DNA of 64,000 bases from Pseudomonas sp. R28(2017) (lineage in GTDB: Bacteria; Pseudomonadota; Gammaproteobacteria; Pseudomonadales; Pseudomonadaceae): assembly GCF_002112505.1 (NCBI RefSeq), contig NZ_NEHW01000020.1, forward strand, positions 1 to 64,000. Direction: 5' to 3'. Positions 46,902 to 57,599 of this stretch are shown piece by piece; position 1 is the first letter of the stretch; each line of letters begins with the position of its first letter. Under the pieces are notes generated by a model that saw nothing but the letters and a program-made list of their open reading frames with translations, was not told the origin of the DNA and did not search any database. Position numbers and translations under genes: made by a program.

Positions 46902-47315
46902 ATGTCCGAATTACCTGCGCGTCCCGGCCGCCTGAATGGCCTGCGCCATATTGCCCTGCTGGTGCCCAACCTGGAGGAGTGCGAGCGTTTCTATGTCGAC
47001 GTGATGGGCATGGAGGTGCTTAACCGGGCCAACGAGGATCTGGTCTATCTGACCTGCGGTAACGACAACCTGTCGTTGGGACGTGGGGCAGGGGCAGCCA
47101 ATGGGCTGCAGACCCTCGACCATTACGGGTTCATCGTCGACAGCGTGGAGGAGCTGGAAGCCTGGTACCAGTACTTCAAGGCGCGTGGTGTGACCTTGCT
47201 CGACAAGCCGTTCAACCATGGGGATGGTGCGCGCAGCTTCCACCTGCTGGACCCAGCCGGCAACAAGGTGCAGCCGCTTTATCACCCGACGGTGTCGGGG
47301 CAGCGGCTGGTGTAA
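46902..47315 (+). CDS. VOC-family (glyoxalase/bleomycin-resistance fold) protein
   Basis: A 137-residue VOC protein with two beta-alpha-beta-beta-beta modules (GLRHIALLVPNLEECERFYVDVMGMEVLNR and LDHYGFIVDSVEELEAWYQYFKARGV, SFHLLDPAGNKVQPLYH). Metal ligands are likely His in LRHIAL, His in LDHYG and an acidic residue near the end. It could be a ring-cleaving dioxygenase, glyoxalase or resistance protein; nothing in the sequence decides. ATGGAG upstream supplies GGAG for the ribosome. Confidence 0.82.
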   Translation: MSELPARPGRLNGLRHIALLVPNLEECERFYVDVMGMEVLNRANEDLVYLTCGNDNLSLGRGAGAANGLQTLDHYGFIVDSVEELEAWYQYFKARGVTLLDKPFNHGDGARSFHLLDPAGNKVQPLYHPTVSGQRLV

Positions 47316-47353
47316 GCCTGTGCCCGCGAAGAGGCCGGACCTGTTAAGCGAAA

Positions 47354-50290
47354 TTATTCAGCATCCAGGTGCATCGGCGTGACTACCCGCCCATCACCCT
47401 CGGCCTGGCCCAGGTTGGTATCGATGAAGTACACCCGGTCATCCTCGAGCTTGCCCTTGTCGACCAGGTAGTCCTTGATGCTGCTGGCCCGCTCCTGGCC
47501 AAGGGTGCGCAGCAATGCAGTGCTTTCAGCCCAGGATTTGATCACCGCCTCGCGCAACTTGCTGGTGCGCTCGTCGCGGCTCAGCTGTTCCCATTCGGCG
47601 GGAGGCTGTTGCTTCAGGCGGTTGCGGTAGATGCCTTCGAGCATTGCGGGTTTGTCGCTGTCATCGACCTGCAGCATCGAGGCGTTGGCCGGTACCTTGT
47701 CGCCACGGCGCTGCAGGATCTTGTACCAGGTCGCCTGGTATTCGCGCTCCAGGCGCTGCTGCGCGATCAACGGGCCGTCACTGCTCTGGGCGGCGGTGCC
47801 TTCGATTTCCAGGCGCAGTTCCGGGCGCTCCTTGAGGGCTGCTGCCAGCTTGTCCAGGGTCGACTGGGCATCACCACTGAGCTCGCTGGAGCCAGCGGCG
47901 AAGGCCACGGTACCCAGATCTTGCGACCCACCCCCGGCAATCAGCCCGCCAATGAACTTGAACGGTGCCTGTGCTGCACGCAGCACCAGGTTGCGCAGGG
48001 TCTGCCAGACGATCGGCATGACACTGAACTGCGGGTTGTTCAGGTCGCCCGAAACCGGCAGTTCGATGGAGATGCGCCCTTCGGTGTCCTTGAGCAAGGC
48101 AATCGCCAGGCGGATCGGCAGGTCCACCGCGTCCGGGCTGTCGACTTTTTCACCCAGCTGCAGCTGTTCGACCACCACTTTGTTCTCGGCCTTCAGCTGG
48201 CCATTGGTGATCAGGTAATGCAGGTCGAGGTTCAGACGGCCCTTGCGGATGCGGAAGCCGGCGAACTTGCCGGAGTACGGGGTCAAGGTGGTCAGTTCGA
48301 CGCGCTTGAAGCTGGTGGCGATGTCCAGGCTGGCCAGCGGGTTGAACGGGTTGAGTGCGCCTTTGATGGTGACCGGGGCATATCGGTCGACCTTGCCTTT
48401 GACGTCGACCTTGGCCGGGGCCGGCTTGCGGTTGTCGATGGTGCCGATCTGGCCGTTGAGCTGCTGGATGGCAGTGGCGAAGTTCGGTGTCAGGGTCAGG
48501 TCGGCGAAGTTGGCCGAGCCATCGTTGATGTCGATCTGGCCGATGTGGATACCCAGGGGCTTGCTGGCTGCGGCACTGGCAGGTTTGGCCGGTTTGCTGG
48601 CCGGCGCGCCGGCCGGTTGCGGGATCAGCAGGTCGTCGACGCTGGTGGTGCGGTCTTCGTTGATGATGAAGCGCGCGTAAGGCTGCAGCAGGGTCACCTT
48701 GTCGATCGACAAGGCATCACCGTGCACATACGACAGGCCATCGACGTTCACCTGCTGCCATTTGACGAAGTCACGGCCCTTGATGGTATCCAGGGTGTGC
48801 AGCTGGTTGACCTGGGCCTTGCCCGCGACCGTGAAAGCCAGTGGCTCGGTGCTCTTGAGGTTGACCTTGAGGTCGCTGGCGAGCATGCCGCTGCGCAGTT
48901 CAAGGCGGATGAACGGGCTGATGTAGGCCTGGGCGATACGCAGGTCGATGTCGCGGGTGCTGACATCGAGCTTGGCAGTGACTGGCGCCAGGTTCACTTC
49001 ACCTGCCGCCTGCAGCTTGCCTTGTTTGCCAACCCCCGTGTCGAGCTTGAGGGTGAAAGGTGACTGGTTGAGGCTGTCGAAGCCCTGCATGTCGAGGTTC
49101 AGCGGGCCGACATCCAGCGCCACCGGTTCCTGCTGGCTGCGGTCGGCAAGGTGTACCTGGTAGTTGCGCAGTTGCACGTCCTTGAGCAGCACCTGCCATG
49201 GCTTGCTCGGCGCCTTCGCGGCTTGTTCCTGCGGCGTGGGTTCGGCAGCCGCCGGCTCGGCTTTTTCTTTCGGTGTGGCCTTGGCCGGCTGGCTGGCGAA
49301 GAGCTTCTGCCAGTCGAGTTGGCCGTCCTTTTCCAGGGCCGCCCAGGTTTCCAGCTTTTCGCTGCGCACTTTACCGACAGTGACCAGCTGCTTGGCCAGA
49401 TCGATGGACGTCTCGCTCACCTCAAGACTGGCCAGACGTGCCAGCGGCCGGCCATCCGGTGCCTTGATGGCGAACGGTGCAACCTTGACCGAGGTGTTGT
49501 CCAGCAACAGCTCGGTTTCCTTGGCCAGGTTGAGCTTGTAATGGGTATCGAGGTTGAACACGCCGTCTTCCAGCACCAGGGGCACGGCATCGCGCACATA
49601 GGGCCAGAACAGCTTCATCTTGCCATCGGTGACTTTCAGGGTGCCTTCCGAGCCCAGCGGCGCCAGGCTCAGGGTGCCGGCCCAATCGACCTGGCCACCG
49701 TTGGGCCCTTTGGCCACCAGGGTCATGTCGGCGTTGTCGTCCGGCAGGGTGCTGAGGTTTTTCAGCTCAAGGTTCATGTCGTCGTAGACGAACTCGATCG
49801 GCTCGCTCGGGCGCTGGTCCTCGAAATGCAGATAGCCGCCACTGAGCTTGATGCTGCCGATACGCAGCGGGAACGGGTCGCTGGGCGGCTGCTCAGGCTT
49901 GGGTTCGCTGGCAGGCAAGTTGAACAGCTTGGTCAGGTTGAGCGTACCGTCCTTGGCGAACAGCACTTCGTTGCGTGGTTTGTCGAGCTCGATGGCCTGC
50001 AGGTGCAGGGCGCCGCGCCACAGGCTGTCGAGCGCCAGGTTGGCGTACAGCCGTTCGAAACCGACCTGCTCCTTGCCGGGCTCGCCGAGCTGCAGGCCCC
50101 AGAGCGTCAGCTCGAGGCTGAAGGGGTTGAGTTCGATACGTTGCAGGTGCGCCGGCACGGCGGCGTATTGCGCCAGCTGCTGGTTGGCGATACGCAAGGC
50201 GACACCAGGAAGAATGAGGAAGCCGAGCAGGCTGTAGAGGGCCACGAGAGCCAACAGGGCGCCCAGGGCGCGAGTCAATCCTTTGTACAT
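47354..50290 (-). CDS. Large AsmA/DUF748-type envelope protein with OmpA-like end
   Basis: A 978-residue protein. One N-terminal transmembrane helix (ALGALLALVALYSLLGFLILPGV) anchors it in the inner membrane; the rest is periplasmic. The body (~25-830) is DUF748, related to AsmA proteins that form long beta-groove lipid bridges (e.g. LQRIELNPFSLELTLWGLQLGEP, DFAADLTLTPNF-like NFADLTLTPNFATAIQQLNG). Residues ~835-880 (VAFAAGSSELSGDAQSTLDK, LRLEIEGTA) resemble an OmpA-type peptidoglycan-binding start, but the domain looks divergent. Two Ala/Pro-rich linkers occur near 345-365 and 560-580. It may move phospholipid between membranes (inference). Confidence 0.8.
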   Translation of the reverse strand: MYKGLTRALGALLALVALYSLLGFLILPGVALRIANQQLAQYAAVPAHLQRIELNPFSLELTLWGLQLGEPGKEQVGFERLYANLALDSLWRGALHLQAIELDKPRNEVLFAKDGTLNLTKLFNLPASEPKPEQPPSDPFPLRIGSIKLSGGYLHFEDQRPSEPIEFVYDDMNLELKNLSTLPDDNADMTLVAKGPNGGQVDWAGTLSLAPLGSEGTLKVTDGKMKLFWPYVRDAVPLVLEDGVFNLDTHYKLNLAKETELLLDNTSVKVAPFAIKAPDGRPLARLASLEVSETSIDLAKQLVTVGKVRSEKLETWAALEKDGQLDWQKLFASQPAKATPKEKAEPAAAEPTPQEQAAKAPSKPWQVLLKDVQLRNYQVHLADRSQQEPVALDVGPLNLDMQGFDSLNQSPFTLKLDTGVGKQGKLQAAGEVNLAPVTAKLDVSTRDIDLRIAQAYISPFIRLELRSGMLASDLKVNLKSTEPLAFTVAGKAQVNQLHTLDTIKGRDFVKWQQVNVDGLSYVHGDALSIDKVTLLQPYARFIINEDRTTSVDDLLIPQPAGAPASKPAKPASAAASKPLGIHIGQIDINDGSANFADLTLTPNFATAIQQLNGQIGTIDNRKPAPAKVDVKGKVDRYAPVTIKGALNPFNPLASLDIATSFKRVELTTLTPYSGKFAGFRIRKGRLNLDLHYLITNGQLKAENKVVVEQLQLGEKVDSPDAVDLPIRLAIALLKDTEGRISIELPVSGDLNNPQFSVMPIVWQTLRNLVLRAAQAPFKFIGGLIAGGGSQDLGTVAFAAGSSELSGDAQSTLDKLAAALKERPELRLEIEGTAAQSSDGPLIAQQRLEREYQATWYKILQRRGDKVPANASMLQVDDSDKPAMLEGIYRNRLKQQPPAEWEQLSRDERTSKLREAVIKSWAESTALLRTLGQERASSIKDYLVDKGKLEDDRVYFIDTNLGQAEGDGRVVTPMHLDAE

Positions 50291-50369
50291 GTGTCGCTTC
50301 GTCTGTCTAAGCCGGAGTGCTTGGAGTATGGCACGTTAAATCGGTTCCGCTGAGGCGACCATTTTCCCG

Positions 50370-51239
50370 TCACTCGATGCCCATGCGCCGCCTGGCCCGA
50401 TGTGCCGAACCATCACGCATGGCCCAGCGCAGGATCGGGGCTGTGCGTTGCAGGCCAAGGCGGATCATGCGCCGTTGCAGCGGCCCTTGCTGCAGGCCGA
50501 GCATGGCCTGGGCCCAGCCCGGCAGCAGGTCGATGCCGGCATGCAGCATCAGCTTGCCGACCGGCTCGGCAAGGCGGCTCGGGGCTGGGGCTTCAAGCAG
50601 GATCCCGACAACCTCCAGGCTACGCGCGCTGCATTGCAGTTGTGGGCGCATTCGCTGCAGGTAGTCCTCAACCTGCTGGCAGGAGCGGGGAACATTGCGC
50701 GCCCCGAGGTGTTCGGCGATGAGGGCGATTTCCGCATAGTAGGCATCCTGGTCGGCGCGCGACAGCTGCGGGTCGCGGTAGCGCAGGTGGGCGGCGAGGA
50801 AGCTGCTGACTTCGGCCACATGCACCCAGGTCAGCAGGTCGGGGTCGCTGGCGGCATACGGGCGACCGTCGGGTGCAGTGCCGGTCACCTGCAGGTGAAT
50901 GGTGCGCACCTTGTCGATCAACCATTCGGCATCGCGGGTCGAGCCGAAGGTGGTGCCGGAGATGAACTGGCTGGTGCGGCGCAGGCGGCCGAGCAGGTCT
51001 TCGCGGAAGTTGGAGTGGTCCCACACCCCGGCCAGGGCCAGCGGGTGCAGCAGTTGCAACATCAGGGCGCTGATGCCGCCGACCAGCATGCTCGGGAAGT
51101 CGCCATGCACCCGCCAGCTGATGCTGTGCGGGCCGAACAGGCCGGGGTCGCCCTTGGGGGATTCGAGGTCGAGCTGGCCGAGGGCCAGCCCGGTAAGGCT
51201 CATGACCTGGGTTTCGATGCGTCGGCGTAGGGCTTCCAT
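50370..51239 (-). CDS. DUF2236 (MpaB/latex-clearing-like) oxygenase family protein
   Basis: A 289-residue mostly helical protein of the DUF2236 family (ISWRVHGDFPSMLVGGISALMLQLLHPLALAGVWDHSNF, SGTTFGSTRDAEWLIDKVRTIH, WVHVAEVSSFLAAHLRY). The HxxD-type and other conserved His residues (in LLHPLA, TIHLQV and WVHVAE) are those that bind haem b in latex-clearing and MpaB-like oxygenases. Its substrate is unknown. It starts 43 bases after acs and may be on the same transcript. Confidence 0.83.
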   Translation of the reverse strand: MEALRRRIETQVMSLTGLALGQLDLESPKGDPGLFGPHSISWRVHGDFPSMLVGGISALMLQLLHPLALAGVWDHSNFREDLLGRLRRTSQFISGTTFGSTRDAEWLIDKVRTIHLQVTGTAPDGRPYAASDPDLLTWVHVAEVSSFLAAHLRYRDPQLSRADQDAYYAEIALIAEHLGARNVPRSCQQVEDYLQRMRPQLQCSARSLEVVGILLEAPAPSRLAEPVGKLMLHAGIDLLPGWAQAMLGLQQGPLQRRMIRLGLQRTAPILRWAMRDGSAHRARRRMGIE

Positions 51240-51282
51240 GGCGTCCTGTACTTCAGGACGGCCATGGTAAAGTGGCCGCCCG

Positions 51283-53217
51283 CTATTGATTGAGGCGTTT
51301 GTCGATCAGGCCCTGCACCACGCTCGGGTCGGCCAGGGTCGAGGTGTCGCCGAGATTGTCCAGTTCGTTGCAGGCAATCTTGCGCAGTATACGCCGCATG
51401 ATCTTGCCCGAGCGGGTCTTGGGCAAGGCCGGTGCCCACTGGATCAGCTCGGGTTTGGCGAAACTGCCGATTTCCTTGCTGACCAGCGCCAGCAGTTCGG
51501 CCTTGAGTGTGTCGTCCGGGGTGATGCCATTCATGGTGGTGACGAAGGCATACACGCCCTGGCCCTTGAGGTCGTGCGGGTAGCCAACCACGGCAGCCTC
51601 GGCGACGCTGTCGTGCAGCACCAGCGCGCTTTCCACCTCGGCGGTGCCGATGCGGTGGCCGGAGACGTTGATCACATCGTCGATGCGGCCGGTGATCCAG
51701 TAATCGCCGTCGGCATCGCGGCGTGCGCCATCGCCGGTGAAGTAGTAACCGGGCATGGGTTTGAAGTAGGTATCGACCATGCGCTGGTGGTCACCATAGA
51801 CGCTGCGGATCTGCCCGGGCCAGCTGGCCTTGATCACCAGCAGGCCGGCGCCCGGGCCTTCGATCAGCTTGCCTTTTTCGTCCAGCAGCACCGGTTGCAC
51901 ACCGAACATCGGCTGGGTGGCGCAGCCGGGCTTGAGCTTTTGGGCGCCCGGTAGCGGCGTGAGCATGATGCCGCCCGTCTCGGTCTGCCACCAGGTATCG
52001 ACGATGGGGCAACGCTTCTGCCCGACCTCTTCGAAGTACCACTCCCAGGCTTCCGGGTTGATCGGCTCGCCAACGCTGCCGAGCAGGCGCAGGCTTTTGC
52101 GCGAGGTGCCTTGCAGCGGTGCCGAACCTTCACGCATCAACGCGCGCAGGGCGGTGGGCGCGGTGTAGAAGATGTTCACCTGATGTTTGTCCACCACTTG
52201 CCAGAAGCGCGAGGTATCCGGGTAATTGGGTACGCCTTCGAACATCAGTGAGATAGCGCCGTTGGCCAACGGCCCGTAGACGATGTAGCTGTGGCCCGTG
52301 ACCCAGCCGACGTCGGCCGTGCACCAGAACACTTCGCCGTCGCGGTAGTCGAACACCACCTTGAACGTCATGGTCGCCTGCAGCAGGTAGCCAGCGGTGG
52401 TATGCAGCACGCCCTTGGGCTTGCCGGTGCTGCCTGAGGTATAGAGGATGAACAGCGGGTCTTCGGCGCCCATCGGTTCGGGCGGGCAATCGTCGCCTGC
52501 CCGTTCGGTGACATCGTGGTACCAGAGGTCGCGGCCCTCGGTCCAGGCGACATCGCCGCCGGTTCGGCGCACCACGAACACGCTGCTGACCGCCGGGCAG
52601 CTGCTCAGGGCCTTGTCGACGTTCTGCTTCAGCGCAATGCGCTTGCCACCGCGCACGCCTTCGTCGGCGGTGATCACGGTGCGGCAGTCGGCATCGAGAA
52701 TCCGGTCACGCAGGGCATCCGGGGAGAAACCGCCAAACACCACCGAATGGATGGCGCCGATGCGCGTGCAGGCGAGCATGGCGTAGGCGGCTTCGGGAAT
52801 CATCGGCATGTAGATGCACACCCGGTCGCCCTTGTTCACGCCGCGTGCCTTCAGGGCATTGGCCAGGCGGCAGACCTGGCGGTGCAGTTCGCGGTAGCTG
52901 ATGGCCTTGGAGTCGTTGGGGTCATCGCCTTCCCACAGCAGGGCAGTCTGCTCGCCGCGCTGGGCCAGGTGACGATCCATGCAGTTGTAGCTGACGTTCA
53001 GCTGGGCACCGTCGAACCAACGGGCCTTGCCAGTCTTCAGGTCGCATTGCTGCACGCTCGACCAGGGTTTGATCCACTCCAGGCGTTTGGCCTGTTCGGC
53101 CCAGAAGGTGTCGGGGTCTTCAACCGACTGACGGTAGAGGCGGCGGTAGTCGTCGGGGGAGAGGCTGGCGGACTGGCTGACGGCCAGGGCCTCGGGATAC
53201 TGCTTGATATCGAACAT
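51283..53217 (-). CDS. acs: Acetyl-CoA synthetase
   Basis: A 644-residue AMP-forming enzyme with [21 protein letters not shown] (AMP binding), [36 protein letters not shown] and [15 protein letters not shown], where the Lys is the acetylation site that controls activity. It converts acetate, ATP and CoA to acetyl-CoA. The ATG at 53217 gives the family start FDIKQYPEA; longer frames upstream run into the REP. Pseudomonads usually carry two such genes. Confidence 0.94.
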   Translation of the reverse strand: MFDIKQYPEALAVSQSASLSPDDYRRLYRQSVEDPDTFWAEQAKRLEWIKPWSSVQQCDLKTGKARWFDGAQLNVSYNCMDRHLAQRGEQTALLWEGDDPNDSKAISYRELHRQVCRLANALKARGVNKGDRVCIYMPMIPEAAYAMLACTRIGAIHSVVFGGFSPDALRDRILDADCRTVITADEGVRGGKRIALKQNVDKALSSCPAVSSVFVVRRTGGDVAWTEGRDLWYHDVTERAGDDCPPEPMGAEDPLFILYTSGSTGKPKGVLHTTAGYLLQATMTFKVVFDYRDGEVFWCTADVGWVTGHSYIVYGPLANGAISLMFEGVPNYPDTSRFWQVVDKHQVNIFYTAPTALRALMREGSAPLQGTSRKSLRLLGSVGEPINPEAWEWYFEEVGQKRCPIVDTWWQTETGGIMLTPLPGAQKLKPGCATQPMFGVQPVLLDEKGKLIEGPGAGLLVIKASWPGQIRSVYGDHQRMVDTYFKPMPGYYFTGDGARRDADGDYWITGRIDDVINVSGHRIGTAEVESALVLHDSVAEAAVVGYPHDLKGQGVYAFVTTMNGITPDDTLKAELLALVSKEIGSFAKPELIQWAPALPKTRSGKIMRRILRKIACNELDNLGDTSTLADPSVVQGLIDKRLNQ

Positions 53218-53303
53218 GGCGGGTGGTCCTGCTCTTGTGAGGGGCGAGGGACTGCAGCGGCTATTCGATGGACAGTGTAGCTGGGGGTGGTGTTCAACCT
53301 GTG

Positions 53304-53400
53304 ACGGCCTCTTAGCGGGCACGCCCGCTCCCACAGGAACCACGCAGTTTCTGAAACTTGTGCAGTACCTGTGGGAGCGGGCGTGCCCGCGAATGGGCGG
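53304..53400. repeat. REP pair
   Basis: A REP with a point change (TTAGCGGGCACGCCCGCTCC) and an inverted partner (GTGGGAGCGGGCGTGCCCGC) lie between pgi and acs. Confidence 0.85.
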
Positions 53401-53403
53401 GGG

Positions 53404-55068
53404 TCAACCGCGGTGACGGCCGCGGAAGTAGTTGATCAGGCCTTGGGTGGAGCCATCTTCGGCGCTGTCTTCGAGGCTGCCGACAAGGCGCTGGTACACG
53501 CCCTTGCCCAGCTCCTTGCCCAGTTCCACGCCCCACTGGTCGAAGGCGTTGATGCCCCAGATCACGCTCTGCACGAACACCTTGTGCTCATACATCGCCA
53601 CCAGCGCGCCCAGGCGGCGTGGGCTGATGCGTTCGACCACCAGGGTGTTGCTCGGGCGGTTGCCCGGGATCACCTTGTGCGGTGCGAGCTTTTCGATGTC
53701 CGCTTCGTTCAGGCCCTTCTGGCGCAGTTCGGCCTCGGCTTCTTCACGGGTCTTGCCGAGCATCAGCGCCTGGCTCTGCGACAGGCAGTTGGCGTACAGC
53801 CACTGATGGTGGTCGGCCACCGGGTTGAAGCTGACCACGGGCACGATGAAGTCGGCCGGGATCAGCTGGGTGCCCTGATGCAGCAACTGGTGGTAGGCAT
53901 GCTGGCCGTTGCAGCCGACGCCGCCCCAGATCACCGGGCCGGTATCGGTTTTGACCGGGGTGCCATCCTGCAGCACGCTCTTGCCGTTGGACTCCATGTC
54001 CAGCTGTTGCAGGTGCTTGGTGATGTTGCGCAGGTAATGGTCGTACGGCAGGATCGCGTGGCTGCTTGCGCCCCAGAAGTTGCCATACCAGACACCCAGC
54101 AGGGCCAGCAGCACCGGCATGTTCTTGTCGAAAGGCGCGGTCTGGAAATGCTGGTCCATGGTGTAGGCACCTGACAGCAATTCCTTGAAGTTGGCAGTGC
54201 CGATGGCCAGGGCGATCGGCAGGCCGATGGCCGACCACAGCGAATAGCGCCCGCCTACCCAGTCCCACATCGGGAAGATGTTCTCTTCACGGATACCGAA
54301 GGCCACGGCGGCGGCCTTGTTGCTGGACACCGCGATGAAGTGGCGGTACAGCTCGGCTTCCGAGCCGCCCTGGGCCAGGTACCAGGTACGCGCGGCCATG
54401 GCATTCTTCAGGGTCTCGAGGGTGTTGAACGACTTCGACGAGACAATGAACAGCGTGGTTTCGGCGCGCAGGTTGGCCGACAGTTCATGGAATTCACTGC
54501 CGTCGATGTTGGCCAGGTAATGGCAGCGCACGCCGCGCTGGGCATAAGGCAACAGGGCCTCGGAGACCAGCTCGGGGCCGAGGAACGAGCCGCCGATGCC
54601 GATGTTGACCACATCGGTGATCGGCTTTTCGCTGTAGCCACGCCACAGGCCGTCATGAATGCGGCCGACCAGCTCGGTGATCTGGTTGAGTACCTTGTGC
54701 ACTTCCGGCATCACGTTGACGCCGTTGACGCTGAGCTTGTCGCCTACCGGGCGGCGCAGCGCGGTGTGCAGCACCGGGCGGCCTTCCGAAGCGTTGATGA
54801 TCTCGCCGCTGAACATCGACTTGATCGCATCCTGCAGGCCGACTTGTTCGGCCAGGTCCACCAGCAGGTTGCGGCTTTCGTCGGTGATCAGGTTTTTCGA
54901 ATAGTCGAGGAACAGGCCGCAGCAGCTCAGGGAGAACTGATCGAAGCGCTTGGCATCGGCGGCGAAGGCTTCGCGCATGCTGAAGCCTTGCATGGCGTCG
55001 CGGTGTTTCTGCAGGGCCTGCCAGGCAGGCAGGGCCGTCACATCGTGGGGGGTACGGTAATACGCCAT
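53404..55068 (-). CDS. pgi: Glucose-6-phosphate isomerase
   Basis: A 554-residue PGI with [15 protein letters not shown], the signature [51 protein letters not shown] (His) and the C-terminal signature [14 protein letters not shown]. It interconverts glucose-6-phosphate and fructose-6-phosphate. It is a single gene flanked by REPs on both sides. Confidence 0.97.
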   Translation of the reverse strand: MAYYRTPHDVTALPAWQALQKHRDAMQGFSMREAFAADAKRFDQFSLSCCGLFLDYSKNLITDESRNLLVDLAEQVGLQDAIKSMFSGEIINASEGRPVLHTALRRPVGDKLSVNGVNVMPEVHKVLNQITELVGRIHDGLWRGYSEKPITDVVNIGIGGSFLGPELVSEALLPYAQRGVRCHYLANIDGSEFHELSANLRAETTLFIVSSKSFNTLETLKNAMAARTWYLAQGGSEAELYRHFIAVSSNKAAAVAFGIREENIFPMWDWVGGRYSLWSAIGLPIALAIGTANFKELLSGAYTMDQHFQTAPFDKNMPVLLALLGVWYGNFWGASSHAILPYDHYLRNITKHLQQLDMESNGKSVLQDGTPVKTDTGPVIWGGVGCNGQHAYHQLLHQGTQLIPADFIVPVVSFNPVADHHQWLYANCLSQSQALMLGKTREEAEAELRQKGLNEADIEKLAPHKVIPGNRPSNTLVVERISPRRLGALVAMYEHKVFVQSVIWGINAFDQWGVELGKELGKGVYQRLVGSLEDSAEDGSTQGLINYFRGRHRG

Positions 55069-55144
55069 TGCGCGGAATTCCTTGATGCGTGGTGAGCCTT
55101 GGACAGGGCAGTGATTGCCGGGTTCAGGCTGGCCATCATTATAG

Positions 55145-55179
55145 GCATGTGGGAGCGGGCTTGCCCGCGAATGGGCTGC
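55145..55179. repeat. Single REP element
   Basis: GCATGTGGGAGCGGGCTTGC and CCGCGAATGGG match one half of the REP pairs elsewhere. It lies between panC and pgi. Confidence 0.8.
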
Positions 55180-55196
55180 GAAGCAGCCCCGGAAGG

Positions 55197-56060
55197 TTAT
55201 GCGGTCTTCTCGTCCAGATGCAGATACAGGTTGTCGATCAGGCGAGTGTTACCCAGGTAGGCCGCCACCAGGATCACCAGGTCACGGTCGCCGAACGCGG
55301 CCGGGCGCAGGTTCACCGCGTGGCGTACTTCCAGGTAGTCCGGGCGCAGGCCCGCAGCGATCAGATCCGCCTTGCCTTGCTCGATCAGGGCCGCAAAATC
55401 CACCTGGCCACGGCCAAGCGCTTCGCCGATCTGTTTCAGCGTGCGATACACCACCGGCGCCGTGCTGCGCTGCTCAGGCGTCAGGTAACCATTGCGCGAC
55501 GACAGCGCCAGGCCATCGTCGGCGCGCACGGTAGGCTCACCGATGATCTGGATCGGCATGTTCAGGTCGCGGACCATGGCACGAATCACCGCCAGTTGCT
55601 GGTAGTCCTTCTCGCCAAACACGGCCAGGTCTGGCTGGACCATGTTGAACAGCTTGCTGACCACGGTCGCCACGCCTTCGAAATGCCCGGGGCGGCTGGC
55701 ACCGCACAGGCCCTCGGAGAGGCTGGGCACACTGACGCGGGTTTGCACGGCCATGCCGTCGGGGTACATCTCTTCGACGGTGGGCGCGAACAGCAGGTGG
55801 CAGCCGGCATCGAGCAGGCGCTGCTGGTCGGCAGCGAGGGTGCGCGGGTACTTGTCGAGGTCTTCGTTGGCACCGAACTGCAGCGGGTTGACGAAGATGC
55901 TGGCGACCACGAAATCGGCACGTTGGGCGGCCTTGGTCACCAGCGCGGCGTGGCCGCTGTGCAGGTTGCCCATGGTCGGCACGAAGCCGATGCGCTTGCC
56001 TTCACCGCGGGCACGGGCGACGGCGGCACGCAGTTCGCGGACGGTCTTGACTGTGTTCAT
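55197..56060 (-). CDS. panC: Pantothenate synthetase
   Basis: A 287-residue PanC with [19 protein letters not shown] (the HxGH nucleotide-binding motif), [19 protein letters not shown], and [15 protein letters not shown] (KMSKS-like). It joins pantoate and beta-alanine with ATP to make pantothenate. Its ATG overlaps the panB stop (ATGA), so the two are translationally coupled. Confidence 0.97.
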   Translation of the reverse strand: MNTVKTVRELRAAVARARGEGKRIGFVPTMGNLHSGHAALVTKAAQRADFVVASIFVNPLQFGANEDLDKYPRTLAADQQRLLDAGCHLLFAPTVEEMYPDGMAVQTRVSVPSLSEGLCGASRPGHFEGVATVVSKLFNMVQPDLAVFGEKDYQQLAVIRAMVRDLNMPIQIIGEPTVRADDGLALSSRNGYLTPEQRSTAPVVYRTLKQIGEALGRGQVDFAALIEQGKADLIAAGLRPDYLEVRHAVNLRPAAFGDRDLVILVAAYLGNTRLIDNLYLHLDEKTA

Positions 56061-56857
56061 GCGCTGAATCCGTGTTCGGCAGCGGGGAAGGTCACGTCCT
56101 TGACGGCCTTGACGTAGGCGGCGAGGGCGCTGTGGATATCGGGCTGGCCTGCCATGAAGTTCTTCACGAACTTCGGCACGCGGCCGCTCAGCGACAGGCC
56201 GAGCATGTCGTGCAGCACCAGCACCTGGCCGTCGGTGGCGCTGCCGGCGCCAATGCCGATCACCGGAATGCTCACTGCCTGGGTGATTTCCGCCGCCAGC
56301 TCGCTGGGTACGCACTCCAGCAGCAGCATCGCCGCGCCGGCCTGTTCCAGGGCAATGGCGTCGGCACGCATCTGCCGCGCCTGCGCTTCCTGGCGGCCCT
56401 GCACCTTGTAACCACCCAGCACGTTGACGGTCTGCGGTGTCAGGCCCATGTGCGCGCACACCGGTACGCCGCGTTCGGCCAGCAGGCGGATGGTTTCGGC
56501 CAGCCAGGCGGCGCCTTCGAGTTTGATCATGTGGGCGCCGGCCTGCATCAGCGTGGCGCAGTTGGCAAAGGCCTGCTCGGGGGTGGCGTGGGCCATGAAC
56601 GGCAGGTCGGCGAGGATCAGCGCGCCATCGTTGCCGCGTTTGACGCAGGCGGTGTGGTAGGCCATCTCGGCCGTAGTGACGGGCAGCGTGCTGTCATGGC
56701 CCTGCAGGACCATGCCCAGGGAGTCGCCCACCAGCAACACGTCGACGCCGGCCTGGCTGCAGGCCTTGGCAAAGGTCGCATCGTAGCAGGTCAGCATGGT
56801 GATCTTTTCACCCTTGGCCTTCAGGCCATGCAGGGTGGTCAGGGTTACTTCAGGCAT
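56057..56857 (-). CDS. panB: 3-methyl-2-oxobutanoate hydroxymethyltransferase
   Basis: A 266-residue TIM-barrel enzyme ([81 protein letters not shown]). It makes ketopantoate from 3-methyl-2-oxobutanoate and methylenetetrahydrofolate. The ATG at 56857 has AGGA ahead. A 262-base gap separates it from folK; this gap holds a GTTAC repeat cluster and a possible TTGACT promoter. Confidence 0.97.
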   Translation of the reverse strand: MPEVTLTTLHGLKAKGEKITMLTCYDATFAKACSQAGVDVLLVGDSLGMVLQGHDSTLPVTTAEMAYHTACVKRGNDGALILADLPFMAHATPEQAFANCATLMQAGAHMIKLEGAAWLAETIRLLAERGVPVCAHMGLTPQTVNVLGGYKVQGRQEAQARQMRADAIALEQAGAAMLLLECVPSELAAEITQAVSIPVIGIGAGSATDGQVLVLHDMLGLSLSGRVPKFVKNFMAGQPDIHSALAAYVKAVKDVTFPAAEHGFSA

Positions 56858-57043
56858 GTAGGAAAATCCTCGTTCAGGCGCTGTGAAAAACGACTGCATA
56901 CAACGCGTGTAGTCATCTTCCGGAGCGGCACATCATCGCGCGTGATGTTCGGGCACAGGTCCGTCCGGGCCTAAATACGGGTATGCGGCACTTTGGTGCC
57001 ACACGGGACGCCTATAGTCGTGAGCGAGGTGGGGGAAGTCAAT

Positions 57044-57088
57044 CACCCTGTTACCGCATTGTTACTAACAGGGTGTTACTGGCGTTAC
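57044..57088. repeat. Cluster of GTTAC motifs with 10-bp inverted repeat
   Basis: CACCCTGTTA (57044-57053) pairs with TAACAGGGTG (57066-57075). TGTTAC occurs at 57049, 57060 and 57074, and CGTTAC at 57083. TTGACT (minus strand, 57037-57042) next to it may be the panB -35. The same TGTTAC core occurs upstream of crcZ, where CbrB is known to bind in pseudomonads. Confidence 0.5.
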
Positions 57089-57119
57089 CGTGCCCTGATG
57101 AATGTCTCAAACGCCCGGT

Positions 57120-57599
57120 TTACAGGCGTTCCAGGCCGACGAACGGGCAGGCTTCGAGCAGTTGGGCGAGCGCACGGCCGTCGGCCAGGCGGAAGTCGCC
57201 CGACACCAGTTCGGCCAAGGGGTACAGCACGAAGGGGCGCGCGTGCATGTGGTAGTGCGGCACCTGCAGGCGTGGCACGTCGATGACCTGGTCACCGAAC
57301 AGCAGGATATCCAGGTCGAGGGTGCGTGGCCCCCAGCGTTCCTTGCGCACGCGGCCCTGGTCGTTCTCGATGGCCTGCAAGGCGTCGAGCAGGTCCAGCG
57401 GCGCCAGCGTGGTGTCGAGCGCGGCCACGGCGTTGGTGTAGCGCGGCTGGCCGGGCAGCAGCGAATCGCTGGTGTACAGGGCCGAAGCGCCCGCCAGGCG
57501 GCTGTCGGCAATCTGGTCGAGCGCCTGCAGGGCGCTGCGCAGTTGTTCTGCGGGGGCGTCCAGGTTGCTACCGAGGCCGATGAAGGCGCGCGTGTTCAC
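57120..57599 (-). CDS. folK: 6-hydroxymethyl-dihydropterin pyrophosphokinase
   Basis: A 159-residue HPPK with FIGLGSNLDAPAEQL, ALYTSDSLLPGQPRYTNAV, RWGPRTLDLDILLFGD (signature) and VPHYHMHARPFVLYPL. It activates the pterin for FolP, encoded elsewhere in this window. The start is GTG and overlaps the pcnB stop by three bases (GTGA), as in the conserved pcnB-folK pair. Confidence 0.95.
   Translation of the reverse strand: MNTRAFIGLGSNLDAPAEQLRSALQALDQIADSRLAGASALYTSDSLLPGQPRYTNAVAALDTTLAPLDLLDALQAIENDQGRVRKERWGPRTLDLDILLFGDQVIDVPRLQVPHYHMHARPFVLYPLAELVSGDFRLADGRALAQLLEACPFVGLERL

Noticed and set aside
56985-57001. TGGCAC on the minus strand as a sigma-54 promoter of panB
   Set aside because: GG and GC are twelve bases apart instead of ten, and the GGCAC-TTTG-GTGCC repeat explains the match.
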